DNA of 26,028 nt from an uncultured Oscillospiraceae bacterium. Its GTDB lineage: Bacteria; Bacillota; Clostridia; UBA1381. Below are positions 1 to 8,729 of the stretch, piece by piece. Within the stretch, counting starts at the first letter, position 1. Each line of letters starts with the position of its first letter. The stretch is taken from positions 1 to 26,028 of the forward strand of contig CAMNAT010000003.1 in the NCBI GenBank assembly GCA_946531785.1, written 5' to 3'. The notes under the pieces were generated by a model. It was not told the DNA's origin and did no database searches. It saw only the letters and a program-made list of their open reading frames with translations. The position numbers were made by a program, and so were the translations under genes.

Positions 1-2
1 CG

Positions 3-836
3 ATACATCTTGGTATAATCGGCTGGCCGGCAGACCACAGCTTTTCGCCGAGGATGCATAATTATATCGCGGATAAAATGGGCATGGATTATGTTTATAC
101 CGCATTCAATGTAAAGCCGGATAGTCTTGAGGCTGCGATAAACGGCATCCGTGCGTTGGATATCCGCGGCATAAATGTAACCGCACCGCACAAGATCGAG
201 GTAATGAAGTATCTTGATGAGATATCGCCCGAGGCTATGCGTCTCGGCAGCGTCAATACCGTGGTGAACCGCAACGGCAGGCTCACGGGCTATAACACCG
301 ACAGCGAGGGCTTTTATACTGCACTTATAAACGCTGGCATTGAGGTCACCGGCAAAAAGCTGCTCATTATGGGCTCGGGCGGTGTTGTAAAGCCGACGCT
401 TATAAGATTGTGCGAGGCAAAGCCGGAAAGCATTACGCTCGTTAACCGTACCCGCCAGAAGGCGTGGGTAATGGCTGAAATGATCTATGATGCTATCGGC
501 TACAGGATAAAGACTGAGGTGGATGATTTTGATTTTGACCTAGTCATAAACACGACCTCAGCCGGAATGGAGCCGCAGGAGGATGCTTTGCCTATCGACA
601 GCATCGCAGAAATACCTGATCTTGATTTTATACATACGGGGATGGCTGCGGTAGATATGATATATAATCCAGACGAAACATTGTTTTTGAAGAAGGCTCG
701 TGAAAACGGGGCAAAGACGCTGAACGGTCTTGATATGCTGATATATCAGGGAATAATCGCATATGAGCTGTTTACTGACTCAAAGCTCCCGGAGGACATG
801 GCAGCGTGTATCAGAAAAGAGGTATTCGGAAGATGA
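3..836 (+). CDS. aroE: Shikimate dehydrogenase, 5' end outside window
   Basis: Reduces 3-dehydroshikimate to shikimate with NADPH, a cytoplasmic step of chorismate synthesis. The frame is open from base 3, and the residues upstream of the first Met (base 54) already read LGIIGWPADHSFSPRMHNY, the family's N-terminal substrate-binding block. The true start is therefore just outside the window and only a few residues are missing from the 277 codons seen. Other family marks are INVTAPHK with the catalytic Lys, GYNTDSEGF with the catalytic Asp, a VNRT turn in the cofactor domain, and the C-terminal LNGLDMLIYQG block. The glycine-rich cofactor loop reads GSGGVVKPT rather than the usual GAGGAARA-like form. 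The TGA stop overlaps the aroK start (ATGA), so the two are probably translationally coupled. Identification is firm; cofactor preference is not testable here. Confidence 0.95.
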   Translation: MHLGIIGWPADHSFSPRMHNYIADKMGMDYVYTAFNVKPDSLEAAINGIRALDIRGINVTAPHKIEVMKYLDEISPEAMRLGSVNTVVNRNGRLTGYNTDSEGFYTALINAGIEVTGKKLLIMGSGGVVKPTLIRLCEAKPESITLVNRTRQKAWVMAEMIYDAIGYRIKTEVDDFDFDLVINTTSAGMEPQEDALPIDSIAEIPDLDFIHTGMAAVDMIYNPDETLFLKKARENGAKTLNGLDMLIYQGIIAYELFTDSKLPEDMAACIRKEVFGR

Positions 837-1342
837 ATATTGTTCTTACCGGGTTTATGGCGACGGGGAAGAGTGAGATATCAAGGGCAATATCGAGATT
901 GTCGGATTATGAGTATATAGATACCGATAAAATGATCGTAGAAGCTGCCGGAAAGAGTATACAGAGCATATTTGATGAGGACGGCGAGGCAGAGTTCAGA
1001 CGCATCGAAAAGGAAGTTATTCGTAGAGCATCAGAGCTTGACAGATATGTTATTGCGACCGGCGGCGGAGTGGTGCTTGATCCCGATAATATAGATATGC
1101 TTCGTAAAAACGGGATCATAGTCAATCTCGCGCCTGAGTTCGATGTTATCAGGGCAAGACTTAAAGGAGCGAGACGGACAAGACCGCTCCTGCAGGGTCA
1201 GACTGTAGACGATATAAAAAAGAGATTTGATGACAGGCAGCCGTTTTATGATAATTGTGATATAAAGATAAAGATTACCAATGGAAAAAGCGCTGCATTT
1301 TTTGCGCGTGAGATACTCAAACGCTTGGAGGGAACGAAATGA
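833..1342 (+). CDS. aroK: Shikimate kinase
   Basis: Phosphorylates shikimate with ATP to shikimate 3-phosphate, the step after AroE. The 169-residue length is normal. Visible marks are the Walker A loop GFMATGKS (residues 7-14), the DTD Mg/shikimate motif (30-32), FRRIE (55-59), the GGG substrate loop (77-79) and the lid segment RRTRPLL (114-120). The frame is also open from a GTG at 806, but the ATG at 833 is chosen. It sits about 10 nt after AGAGG (818-822), it forms an ATGA overlap with the aroE stop, and MNIVLTGFMATGKS is the standard N-terminus. Its own TGA overlaps the next start in the same way. aroE-aroK adjacency is common in Clostridia. Confidence 0.95.
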   Translation: MNIVLTGFMATGKSEISRAISRLSDYEYIDTDKMIVEAAGKSIQSIFDEDGEAEFRRIEKEVIRRASELDRYVIATGGGVVLDPDNIDMLRKNGIIVNLAPEFDVIRARLKGARRTRPLLQGQTVDDIKKRFDDRQPFYDNCDIKIKITNGKSAAFFAREILKRLEGTK

Positions 1343-1728
1343 GGATCACAAGAGAAGCGGATTACGCATTGCGGATAACCCTGGTGCTTGCAGAGAGCGA
1401 TAAATGGCTTGATGCGAAAACCATTTCGGAGAAAATGGGAGTGCCGTACAGATTTACGCTCAAAATTCTGCGGAAGATAGTAGCTGCGGGGTACATAAGA
1501 TCACACAGAGGTGTGAACGGCGGATATGAGCTTGCGGTTCCTGCTGCTGATATTTCGCTAAAGGATATAATTGAGGTTATTGACGGAGAGCTTGCGATCA
1601 ACCGCTGTCTGGGCGATGAGCCTTGTCCGAACTCGCCCAAGTGCAGAGTCAGGGAAAAGCTTGCGCATGTGCAAGCTGTCATGGCGGCTGAGCTGGACAA
1701 TGTAAGATTTGCGGAGCTCGTAAGATAA
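1339..1728 (+). CDS. Rrf2-family transcription regulator, IscR-like cysteine triad
   Basis: A 129-residue winged-helix DNA-binding protein of the Rrf2 family. The N-terminus MRITREADYALRI and the wing segment GVNGGYEL (58-65) are characteristic. Three cysteines, C90, C96 and C102, lie in CLGDEPCPNSPKC with C-X5-C-X5-C spacing. This is the spacing of the [2Fe-2S]-binding cysteines of IscR, so an iron-sulphur-responsive (redox, iron or nitrosative) sensor is likely, though ligand binding is inferred. It overlaps aroK by ATGA and is followed after 8 nt by rnr, so it is co-transcribed with genes that are not obvious Rrf2 targets. No isc/suf genes are in the window. The target operator cannot be assigned from this sequence. 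Confidence 0.92.
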   Translation: MRITREADYALRITLVLAESDKWLDAKTISEKMGVPYRFTLKILRKIVAAGYIRSHRGVNGGYELAVPAADISLKDIIEVIDGELAINRCLGDEPCPNSPKCRVREKLAHVQAVMAAELDNVRFAELVR

Positions 1729-1736
1729 AGGAGTAT

Positions 1737-3725
1737 ATGGATAAGAAGAAAAGGATAGTTACCGGTGTCCTGAGGTGTAACGCGAATGGACGCTTTGGCT
1801 TTGTCAGAGTCGGGGATGAGGATAGGGAAATATTCATCCCTCACGACGGGCTCGGAGCTGCGTATGACAGGGATACGGTACAGGTAAGGATAGATATAAA
1901 CGATAATGAACACGGGCATCAGGAGGGACATATAGAAAGAGTGATCTCGCGCGGAAACACACAGCTTGTAGGTGTTATAAGCGGAAGAAAGCGAGAACAT
2001 TTCAGGATGTCCCCGGACAGGCGCGCGTTTTTTTCGCGTCTGAGGATACCGCCCGGCGATATGAACGGCGCAAGACAGGGCGACAGGGTACTGGCAGAGA
2101 TAACCGGATATAATAAAAAGAACAAGCCGATGGGGCGTGTGCTCGCGACCTTGGGCAGAGCCGATGATATATCGGGCTGCATAGACGGGATAATCGCCGA
2201 GGCAGGTCTGCCGTGTGTTTTTGATGAAAAGACCATTAATGCATCGCGGCGCTGCAGGAAATCTGTATCGGAAAAGGAAGCGGAAGCCCGAGAGAATCTG
2301 AGGGACAAGATCATTTTTACAATAGACGGCGATGATTCGCGTGATTTTGATGATGCAGTATCACTGGAGCGGAATGATAACGGCAACATGATACTTGGTG
2401 TGCATATTGCAGATGTTACGCACTATGTAAAAGAGGGCAGCGCGCTTGATAACGAAGCGTTCCGGCGCGGAACGAGCGTGTATTTTCCCGACCGTGTCAT
2501 TCCTATGCTACCGGAGGCCCTCTCTAACGGGATCTGCTCCTTGAATCCTGATGTGGACAGGCTGACACTGTCTGTATTCATGGAGATAGACAAGACCGGA
2601 AGCATCGTTTCATCACGCATGTCTGAGACGGTTATTCATTCTTTTGCAAGAATGACATATAATAATGTGAACAGGATACTTGATGGCGATAAAAAGCTCA
2701 GGGATGAATATAAGACGATAGCTCCGATACTGGATGATATGGCGGAGCTTTCGGATATTATGGAGCAGAAGCGCACAGAGCGCGGCGCTATAGATTTTAA
2801 TTTTCCGGAAACTAAGATCATATGTGATAAGCGCGGAGAGCCGTCTGATGTGTTCCAATATGAGCGCGGCAGGGGCGAAAGGTTGATAGAAAGCTTCATG
2901 CTTGCCGCAAACGAAACGATAGCGGAGACAGCATATTGGGCGGAGCTTCCGTTTGTGTACCGTGTCCATGATGCGCCTGATAACGCAAAGCTTGCTGCGT
3001 TCAATGATTTCATCAAAAATTTCGGACTTTCTTTTAAGGGGAAGACTGACAGCGATAGCATACATCCCAAGGATATCGAAATGATCCTTGATCAGGTCAA
3101 GGGCAGGCCGGAGGAGCTTATGATCTCGCAAATGGCGCTCAGATCGCTCATGAAGGCTTGCTATCGTGATACAAACAGCGGTCATTTCGGACTTGCGGCA
3201 AGATACTATTGCCATTTCACCTCACCGATACGCAGATATCCCGATCTTATGATACACAGGATATTAAAGGAGTTCATGTCCGGTAAGCTTACAAAGAAAA
3301 GACAGGAGAGATATGAGCCTGTCGTCAGCGCTGCAGCGGTACAGTCGTCCGCGCGCGAGCTTGCGGCAGAGAGTGCTGAGCGCGAGGTGGAGGATCTTTT
3401 AAAGACCGCATATATGCGCAGGTTCCTGGGCGAGTCCTTTGATGCTATCATCTCGTCTGTTACATCGTTCGGGATGTTTGCAAGGCTCGAGAATTCGTGC
3501 GAGGGGCTTATACGCTGTGAGAATATGACCGAGGATTATTTTATATATGATGAGCTGCAGCATACCCTGCGCGGTGAGCGATGCGGAAGAGTCTACAGCA
3601 TAGGCGACAGTATAAGAATAACCGTTGCCGCGTGCGATATAGTTCAGCGCAGGATAGATTTTATTTTAGAGGATGACTATCTTATGTTCGGGCTGCCTGA
3701 AAAAAGGAAAAGGAAGTACAGATGA
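1737..3725 (+). CDS. rnr: Ribonuclease R (RNB-family 3'-5' exoribonuclease)
   Basis: Degrades structured RNA processively from the 3' end, hydrolytically, in the cytoplasm; roles include rRNA and mRNA quality control. The 662 residues show two N-terminal cold-shock/OB segments (about 5-55 and 75-135), the RNB catalytic domain, and a C-terminal S1 RNA-binding domain (about 565-650). The RNB metal site reads IDGDDSRDFDDAV, giving D197, D203, D205 and D206 with the spacing of E. coli RNase R. The protein ends in a short basic tail (KRKRKYR). The start follows AAAGGAG, which overlaps the rrf2 stop. The stop overlaps the next start as ATGA. It is somewhat shorter than Proteobacterial RNase R, as is usual in Firmicutes. 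Confidence 0.95.
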   Translation: MDKKKRIVTGVLRCNANGRFGFVRVGDEDREIFIPHDGLGAAYDRDTVQVRIDINDNEHGHQEGHIERVISRGNTQLVGVISGRKREHFRMSPDRRAFFSRLRIPPGDMNGARQGDRVLAEITGYNKKNKPMGRVLATLGRADDISGCIDGIIAEAGLPCVFDEKTINASRRCRKSVSEKEAEARENLRDKIIFTIDGDDSRDFDDAVSLERNDNGNMILGVHIADVTHYVKEGSALDNEAFRRGTSVYFPDRVIPMLPEALSNGICSLNPDVDRLTLSVFMEIDKTGSIVSSRMSETVIHSFARMTYNNVNRILDGDKKLRDEYKTIAPILDDMAELSDIMEQKRTERGAIDFNFPETKIICDKRGEPSDVFQYERGRGERLIESFMLAANETIAETAYWAELPFVYRVHDAPDNAKLAAFNDFIKNFGLSFKGKTDSDSIHPKDIEMILDQVKGRPEELMISQMALRSLMKACYRDTNSGHFGLAARYYCHFTSPIRRYPDLMIHRILKEFMSGKLTKKRQERYEPVVSAAAVQSSARELAAESAEREVEDLLKTAYMRRFLGESFDAIISSVTSFGMFARLENSCEGLIRCENMTEDYFIYDELQHTLRGERCGRVYSIGDSIRITVAACDIVQRRIDFILEDDYLMFGLPEKRKRKYR

Positions 3726-4864
3726 GAGACAGATTTGAAATAGTTGTTCCGACATTGTTCGGGCTTGAGGCGATGGTAGGCAGAGAGCTATACAGGCTTG
3801 GCTACGATACAAAGCGTACCGAAAACGGCAGAGTGACCTTTGACGGTGACTATGATGCAGTAGCGCGCGCAAATCTTTGGCTGCGCTGCGGCGAGCGTGT
3901 GCTTATAAAAGCGGGTGAGTTCAAAGCGGAGACTGCAGATGACCTCTACGAGGGAACAAAGGCGATAGAATGGGAAAGGTTTATAGGCAAAGGCAACGCC
4001 TTTCCGGTAAAGGGCCACACAACACGCTCGATACTTGCAAGTGACCGCAACAGTCAGATCATGATAAAAAAAGCGGTTGCGGACAGACTGTGCCGCAAAT
4101 ACGGCTGTGAGCGTATGCCTGAAACGGATACTGAATATCAGATACAGTTTACTATAATAGATAATACGGTAACGCTTATGATAGATACCACCGGAGCTGC
4201 GCTTCATAAACGCGGCTACAGAGCAAAGTCCAATCTTGCGCCGGTGAGGGAGACGATCGCCGCGGCGATGGTCATGATAAGCTATTGGAAATTCGAGGAA
4301 CCGCTATGGGATCCGTTCTGCGGCAGCGGCACTATCCCGATAGAGGCGGCAATGTTCAAGCGGAACATCGCGCCCGGACTGCTGAGGAGCTTTGCGTTTG
4401 AGAGCTTTTCGCAGATAGATAAGGACACGGTGAGAGATATAAGAGACGAGGCAAGGGAGCTTATGCATACTGATGTGACGCTTGATATAACTGCCAGCGA
4501 TATCGATCCCGCGGCTGTTGAGCTGACTAAGATGAATGCAAGGACTGCAGGTGTGAGAGAGTTTATAAAGGTAAGCCGGTGTGATGCGCGTAAAATAATG
4601 CCGGATAAGCCATGCGGCTCTATCATCACAAATCCTCCGTATGGAGAACGGCTCGGAACCGTGGAAGAATGCCGCAGGCTGTATCGTGATATCGGAAAGA
4701 GCTTTGCGGATCTTGACAGGTGGTCGTTTTACATACTGACATCCCAAGAGGAATTTGAGCGAGATTTCGGCAGACGCGCCGACAGGCTCCGCAAGATATA
4801 TAACGGAATGCTGAAGTGCAATCTGTACCAGTTCTACGGCAATAAGCCGAAACGAAAAAAGTAA
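3722..4864 (+). CDS. THUMP-domain class I SAM-dependent RNA methyltransferase (RlmL N-terminal/YpsC type)
   Basis: Predicted to transfer a methyl group from S-adenosylmethionine to a guanine N2 of 23S rRNA, as the N-terminal half of RlmL does for m2G2445. The 380 residues begin with a THUMP RNA-binding region (to about 160) ending in LHKRGYR. The methyltransferase domain follows, with SAM motif I DPFCGSGTIPIEAA (197-210), an acidic loop SDIDPAA (259-265) and the catalytic NPPYGER (304-310). It is a stand-alone version without the RlmK half found fused in E. coli. ATG 3722 overlaps the rnr stop, so coupling to rnr is likely and fits an RNA-processing pair. The exact target base is inferred from the family only. 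Confidence 0.9.
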   Translation: MRDRFEIVVPTLFGLEAMVGRELYRLGYDTKRTENGRVTFDGDYDAVARANLWLRCGERVLIKAGEFKAETADDLYEGTKAIEWERFIGKGNAFPVKGHTTRSILASDRNSQIMIKKAVADRLCRKYGCERMPETDTEYQIQFTIIDNTVTLMIDTTGAALHKRGYRAKSNLAPVRETIAAAMVMISYWKFEEPLWDPFCGSGTIPIEAAMFKRNIAPGLLRSFAFESFSQIDKDTVRDIRDEARELMHTDVTLDITASDIDPAAVELTKMNARTAGVREFIKVSRCDARKIMPDKPCGSIITNPPYGERLGTVEECRRLYRDIGKSFADLDRWSFYILTSQEEFERDFGRRADRLRKIYNGMLKCNLYQFYGNKPKRKK

Positions 4865-4887
4865 ACAGGTAAGGGAAGATAAGGGTA

Positions 4888-7194
4888 ATGGATCTAAAAA
4901 AGGCAGCAGCTGCGCTTGTCGCATCTGTGATACTGCTTAATGTAACGGCATATGCAGATGTCCTCGGGAATCTTTCAAAAAGCGGCTCATGGCAGACAGA
5001 TATGGGCGGCGGCGCTGTATATAAGCATAACGAATATACATCGTCATCTGTCGGAAAGCAGACAGAAAACTATGTTGAGTATACGCCTAATGCTGAGGCT
5101 GTTCCCATAGTGGTGAACGGCGCAAGTGTTTGGGGAAAGCGTTCAATGACCTCCGCCGCAAATTATATGACTCAGAACGGCTTGAGACCGCTCATAGGCA
5201 TAAACGCGGATTATTTTTCGTTCAGGACAGGGATCCCCATGGGGTATACTATAATTGACGGTAAGATATATTCAAAGGAAAGCGGCATTCAGGATGCGGT
5301 CGGTATCCGTAAGGATGGCTCGGCGTTTATTGACAAGATCGGGATATCCACAAGCCTGACACATAATGAAAAAAAGATACCTATACAGTACATCAACAAA
5401 TGGGCACAGGATAGCTTCAACTGGGTATATTTACTCACTGGGGATTTCAGCTCAGAAACTCATACGGCGTTCAATGCGCTGTATGTGATATGCTCACCGA
5501 TCTCCGGCGAGCTCGCAGTTGACACCACAATGCAGCTCAATGTGGATGAGGTATTTATATATAATGGCTCGATAAAGATACCGCCGGGGAAATTCGTGTT
5601 CGTTATCGATGTTGACGGAACCGCGGAATATGTTGATATGCTTTCACGGCTTGCACCGGGTGATACCTTAAAGCTTGCAAGCTCAGTATACGGCGCTGAG
5701 CGGTATAAATGGACTGAGGCAGAGTATGCGGCGTCAACCATCGGCGGCAGACTGATAAATAACGGAGTAAAGGGCAGCGGCTTTGAAGCGGGCGCGGCAC
5801 CGAGGACGGCGGTCGGTGTAAAAAGCGACGGGAAGGTGATTTTCTATACTATAGACGGCAGGCAGACCGGGCACAGCTACGGCTGTCAGCTTTCAACGCT
5901 GGCATCGCGTATGGTTGAGCTGGGCTGTATGGACGCTATCAATTTTGACGGCGGCGGATCGACTATGATCGGTGCGGTATTCCCCGGCTCAGAGCAGTTT
6001 AAAATAAGCAATAAGCCATCGGACGGAGCGCAGCGAAGCGTGGCAAACTTCCTGTTTTTAAAGGATATGCGCGAAATGACGAACGATCCGTGGTATGTCA
6101 CATGGAATATGCCCGCGAATCATAATTATCTTGCCGGAGTGGGGGTAAGCCTTACACCGACAGCGGTATATGATACCGGCAACTTTAAGATGGATGGACT
6201 GCAAAATGTTGATTTTACCGTTACAAATATGGGAGGGGCAGAATCGACTGTTGATGAAAACGGCTATGTGATCCTCAAGGGCAGCGGAAAGTCGATAGTC
6301 AGTGTTACCGGCAGGGCATACAATAAGGATTTCAGCTTCCAGGTATACGAAAGTCCGGATGAGCTGAGGGTGACAGATGAGGCGACCGGAAGAAAAACAG
6401 ACAGTCTCACAGTTCCGAAGGGCGGCATGGTAAACTATGACCTTGAGGTAGGAGCGTATGTTAACGGGATACGTCTTGAAGCATATCCGGGTCTTTTCAG
6501 ATGGGAGATGGACGGAACGCTCGGTACAGTCAATGAGGACGGTGTGGTATCCATCAAGGATGACGGCTCAGAGAGTGCGGTGCTGAGAGTATCTGTTGGC
6601 GGAGTCCGAAAGGATATACCCATCAGCGTAGTTAAGCTTGACACCTTCAAAGATATCGCCGGACACTGGGCGCATGATGTGATAGAGAGCATGGCAGATG
6701 CCGGAATAATAAACGGCATAGAAAGGGATGGACAAATGCTCTTTATGCCCGACAGCCGTATAACGAGGATACAGTTTGCTGCGATAATGGCAAAGGCGTT
6801 GGGACTTGATGCAGATGAATACAGCAATACCGTGCTTGATTTTACCGATGAAGGAGCGATACAGCCCTGGGCAGTAAACTATGTAAAGGCAATGGTAAGC
6901 TGTGGTTATATAGCCGGAAAATCTGATAATAACGGCAAAACGGTCTACTTTGATCCCGATGCCAGCATAACACGCGCGGAGTCGTTTGTGATACTCGAGC
7001 GCGCGCTTGGACTGAAAAACAGGACAAAGTTAGACTATACCGATGCTGACAGGATACCTGCGTGGGCGACAGCGGCTTTTGAAAAGCTTGCAGCCAACGG
7101 AATTATCCGCGGCTTTGAGGATGGCACGATAAAGCCTGAAGGTCTTGCTACAAGGGCTGAGGCGGCAGCTCTGATAGATAAAGCCTTTAACTGA
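4888..7194 (+). CDS. Secreted SLH-anchored phosphodiester glycosidase (NAGPA-like)
   Basis: A 768-residue cell-surface protein. A signal peptide covers residues 1-23 (positive start, hydrophobic core, cut after TAYA). Residues about 60-392 form a phosphodiester glycosidase domain (NAGPA/DUF2233 family). Marks are GINADYFSF (104-112), APRTAVG (304-310), FYTIDGRQ (319-326) and NFDGGGSTM (352-360). This family removes sugars linked through a phosphodiester, such as GlcNAc-1-phosphate caps. Residues about 400-585 look like two Ig-like spacers. Three SLH repeats follow (about 587-640, 651-707, 716-768) that would bind pyruvylated wall polymer. It follows the methyltransferase gene by 23 nt and precedes a strong terminator, so it probably ends the operon. 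The real substrate is unknown; wall teichoic-acid-like polymers or capsule are candidates. Confidence 0.87.
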   Translation: MDLKKAAAALVASVILLNVTAYADVLGNLSKSGSWQTDMGGGAVYKHNEYTSSSVGKQTENYVEYTPNAEAVPIVVNGASVWGKRSMTSAANYMTQNGLRPLIGINADYFSFRTGIPMGYTIIDGKIYSKESGIQDAVGIRKDGSAFIDKIGISTSLTHNEKKIPIQYINKWAQDSFNWVYLLTGDFSSETHTAFNALYVICSPISGELAVDTTMQLNVDEVFIYNGSIKIPPGKFVFVIDVDGTAEYVDMLSRLAPGDTLKLASSVYGAERYKWTEAEYAASTIGGRLINNGVKGSGFEAGAAPRTAVGVKSDGKVIFYTIDGRQTGHSYGCQLSTLASRMVELGCMDAINFDGGGSTMIGAVFPGSEQFKISNKPSDGAQRSVANFLFLKDMREMTNDPWYVTWNMPANHNYLAGVGVSLTPTAVYDTGNFKMDGLQNVDFTVTNMGGAESTVDENGYVILKGSGKSIVSVTGRAYNKDFSFQVYESPDELRVTDEATGRKTDSLTVPKGGMVNYDLEVGAYVNGIRLEAYPGLFRWEMDGTLGTVNEDGVVSIKDDGSESAVLRVSVGGVRKDIPISVVKLDTFKDIAGHWAHDVIESMADAGIINGIERDGQMLFMPDSRITRIQFAAIMAKALGLDADEYSNTVLDFTDEGAIQPWAVNYVKAMVSCGYIAGKSDNNGKTVYFDPDASITRAESFVILERALGLKNRTKLDYTDADRIPAWATAAFEKLAANGIIRGFEDGTIKPEGLATRAEAAALIDKAFN

Positions 7195-7198
7195 AAAT

Positions 7199-7252
7199 AA
7201 ATGCGTGTCACTTTGGCTTTATAGTGACACGCATTTACTTATTTATTTTTTT
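7199..7252 (+). terminator. Rho-independent terminator ending the aroE operon
   Basis: A perfect 14-bp inverted repeat (7199-7212 and 7223-7236, AAATGCGTGTCACT with its complement) encloses a 10-nt loop. It is followed by a T-rich run to 7252. It lies 4 nt after the stop of the SLH protein. Confidence 0.92.
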
Positions 7253-7262
7253 GTGATACAAT

Positions 7263-7268
7263 TATAAT
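7263..7268 (+). promoter_or_regulatory. Possible -10 box for the HTH-protein gene
   Basis: A perfect TATAAT lies 38 nt before the start codon at 7306, between the terminator and the gene. No convincing -35 is seen at the right distance, partly because the region is the terminator T-tract, so the assignment is weak. Confidence 0.4.
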
Positions 7269-7305
7269 ACAGTTTAATAAGCATTTCTATGAACGGAGGA
7301 CGAAA

Positions 7306-8661
7306 ATGACATCCGGAGAGTATATAAAGCATATCATAGTAGCTAAAAGCATATCGGTATCTGAGCTTTGTGAAGCGGCCGGAATAAAAAGCAGAAATAC
7401 GGTTTACAGGCTTTTCAATAATTATCACAGTGAAGCAAAAACCAGAGAGCTTATAAAGTCCATAAAACCGTTTTTGTCTCTTACAAAATCGGAGCTGAAA
7501 ACACTGGATGAACTGCTTAATGAAAAAAGAGTGAGCAATGTTTTATACAGATCAAGAGAAATACTCCTTCCGATGCTTTTTGACATTCATAGTGAAAAAA
7601 GAGGAAAACCGGATATCTTAGATATAACAATACCTGAAAACGGCAGATCCGGCGACCGTAAAATATTTTTGTCGCAAATAGACAGAGTTGAGCTTATTGC
7701 CGGGCTATATGAATATGTTAAGGAAGCTCCCGGAGCTGAGATCGTACATTATATGTCTATGGATACCAATGATATAATAACTGCCTATGATATTTTAGGG
7801 ATACTTCTTCTCTCAAGCACACCCGGATATACACCGCTGATCACACACAAGCCGCCTGTGCAAGGTGTTGAGATGCTTCGGATGTTGAATAATGACAGGA
7901 GACTGTTTAAGATTGAAGCTTCAAATAAAAGTGATATTTGTGTCGAGACCGGTGTTTCAAGAAACTTGTATGATTTTATATTAAAAAGGCATGAAAATGC
8001 GATGGCCTCCGCTCGCAATATAAGGCGCAGTACAAGCATGGTCAAGGATTATATTTCTGTTGTGAATGATAGTCTTGAATTAGACAAGGGACATACATAT
8101 TATTATGAAGGCGCGCCATGCTTTGGAAATCTCGGCTTTGAGCTTATGTATAGAATGTTTAAGGATGCAAACTATTTCGGTTTTCCTCCGGAGCATCCTT
8201 ATGTTAATAGTCTTATAGAGCTCATAAAAACACGGAACGATATCTTTGCAAACGATCCGACATCTAAAAAGAGCTTTGTATTTGACGAAAAGCATATAAG
8301 AGAGATGATGGAAACAGGCTTTGCCTTTGAGCATGTAAAGCCGTTCAGGTCGCTGACTGTACAAGAGCGTGTAGAGTATTTTTCAAAGCTGATAAAAATG
8401 GCAAAAGAAAAGCCTGATAAGCTGCGTATAAGATTTATAAAAGAGGGGGAGATAAAATTCCCGTTTGTCTATGGTCCCGGACGGCTGTTATATGTAAACT
8501 ATTCAGACACTCCGTATTTTGAGGGATACAGTATAATGACAAAAGAAAAGAGTGTCATAAGGATCATGGATGATTTTGCTGAATATGTATGGAACAAGTT
8601 CACGATAAGTGATGAAGAAAGCATATCCAAGCTTGAAAAAATGATGGATACTTATTTATAA
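7306..8661 (+). CDS. Uncharacterised protein with N-terminal helix-turn-helix
   Basis: 451 residues, not assigned to a named family. The first 60 residues look like a DNA-binding HTH: ISVSELCEAAGIKSRNTVYR resembles Xre/MerR-like helices. The remaining ~390 residues have no motif I recognise, no signal peptide and no membrane segment, so the protein should be cytoplasmic. A ligand- or signal-sensing role for the large C-terminal part is inference. The start follows GGAGG with good spacing. The gene is monocistronic: it sits between the terminator at 7199-7252 and a shared hairpin, and it converges on the GH30-GH43 gene. It reads more A/T-rich, with more AAA and ATA codons, than its neighbours, which could mean transfer or weak expression. 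It could regulate the adjacent polysaccharide gene, but nothing in the sequence proves it. Confidence 0.6.
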   Translation: MTSGEYIKHIIVAKSISVSELCEAAGIKSRNTVYRLFNNYHSEAKTRELIKSIKPFLSLTKSELKTLDELLNEKRVSNVLYRSREILLPMLFDIHSEKRGKPDILDITIPENGRSGDRKIFLSQIDRVELIAGLYEYVKEAPGAEIVHYMSMDTNDIITAYDILGILLLSSTPGYTPLITHKPPVQGVEMLRMLNNDRRLFKIEASNKSDICVETGVSRNLYDFILKRHENAMASARNIRRSTSMVKDYISVVNDSLELDKGHTYYYEGAPCFGNLGFELMYRMFKDANYFGFPPEHPYVNSLIELIKTRNDIFANDPTSKKSFVFDEKHIREMMETGFAFEHVKPFRSLTVQERVEYFSKLIKMAKEKPDKLRIRFIKEGEIKFPFVYGPGRLLYVNYSDTPYFEGYSIMTKEKSVIRIMDDFAEYVWNKFTISDEESISKLEKMMDTYL

Positions 8662-8677
8662 TAATATAGAAAAATAC

Positions 8678-8715
8678 ATAGCGGCTCAGAATAATTCGAG
8701 CCGCTATATATTTTG
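8678..8715. terminator. Bidirectional terminator between convergent genes
   Basis: A 10-bp inverted repeat ATAGCGGCTC (8678-8687) with its complement (8698-8707) surrounds a 10-nt loop. T-rich sequence follows on the + strand (8708-8715), and the - strand reads a T run at the other side (complement of 8670-8675). It lies between stops at 8661 and 8730. Confidence 0.85.
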
Positions 8716-8729
8716 TTCAGTTTTAGATT

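Noticed and set aside
806..832. Upstream GTG start for aroK.
   Set aside because: The ribosome site and the canonical N-terminus fit ATG 833; the extra nine residues are not family-like.
1362..3215. Long open frames on the - strand opposite rrf2 and rnr (1362-2000, 2613-3215 and others).
   Set aside because: They lie opposite strongly conserved genes, have no ribosome site or recognisable protein pattern, and read as low-quality Ser/Arg/Ile-rich sequence.
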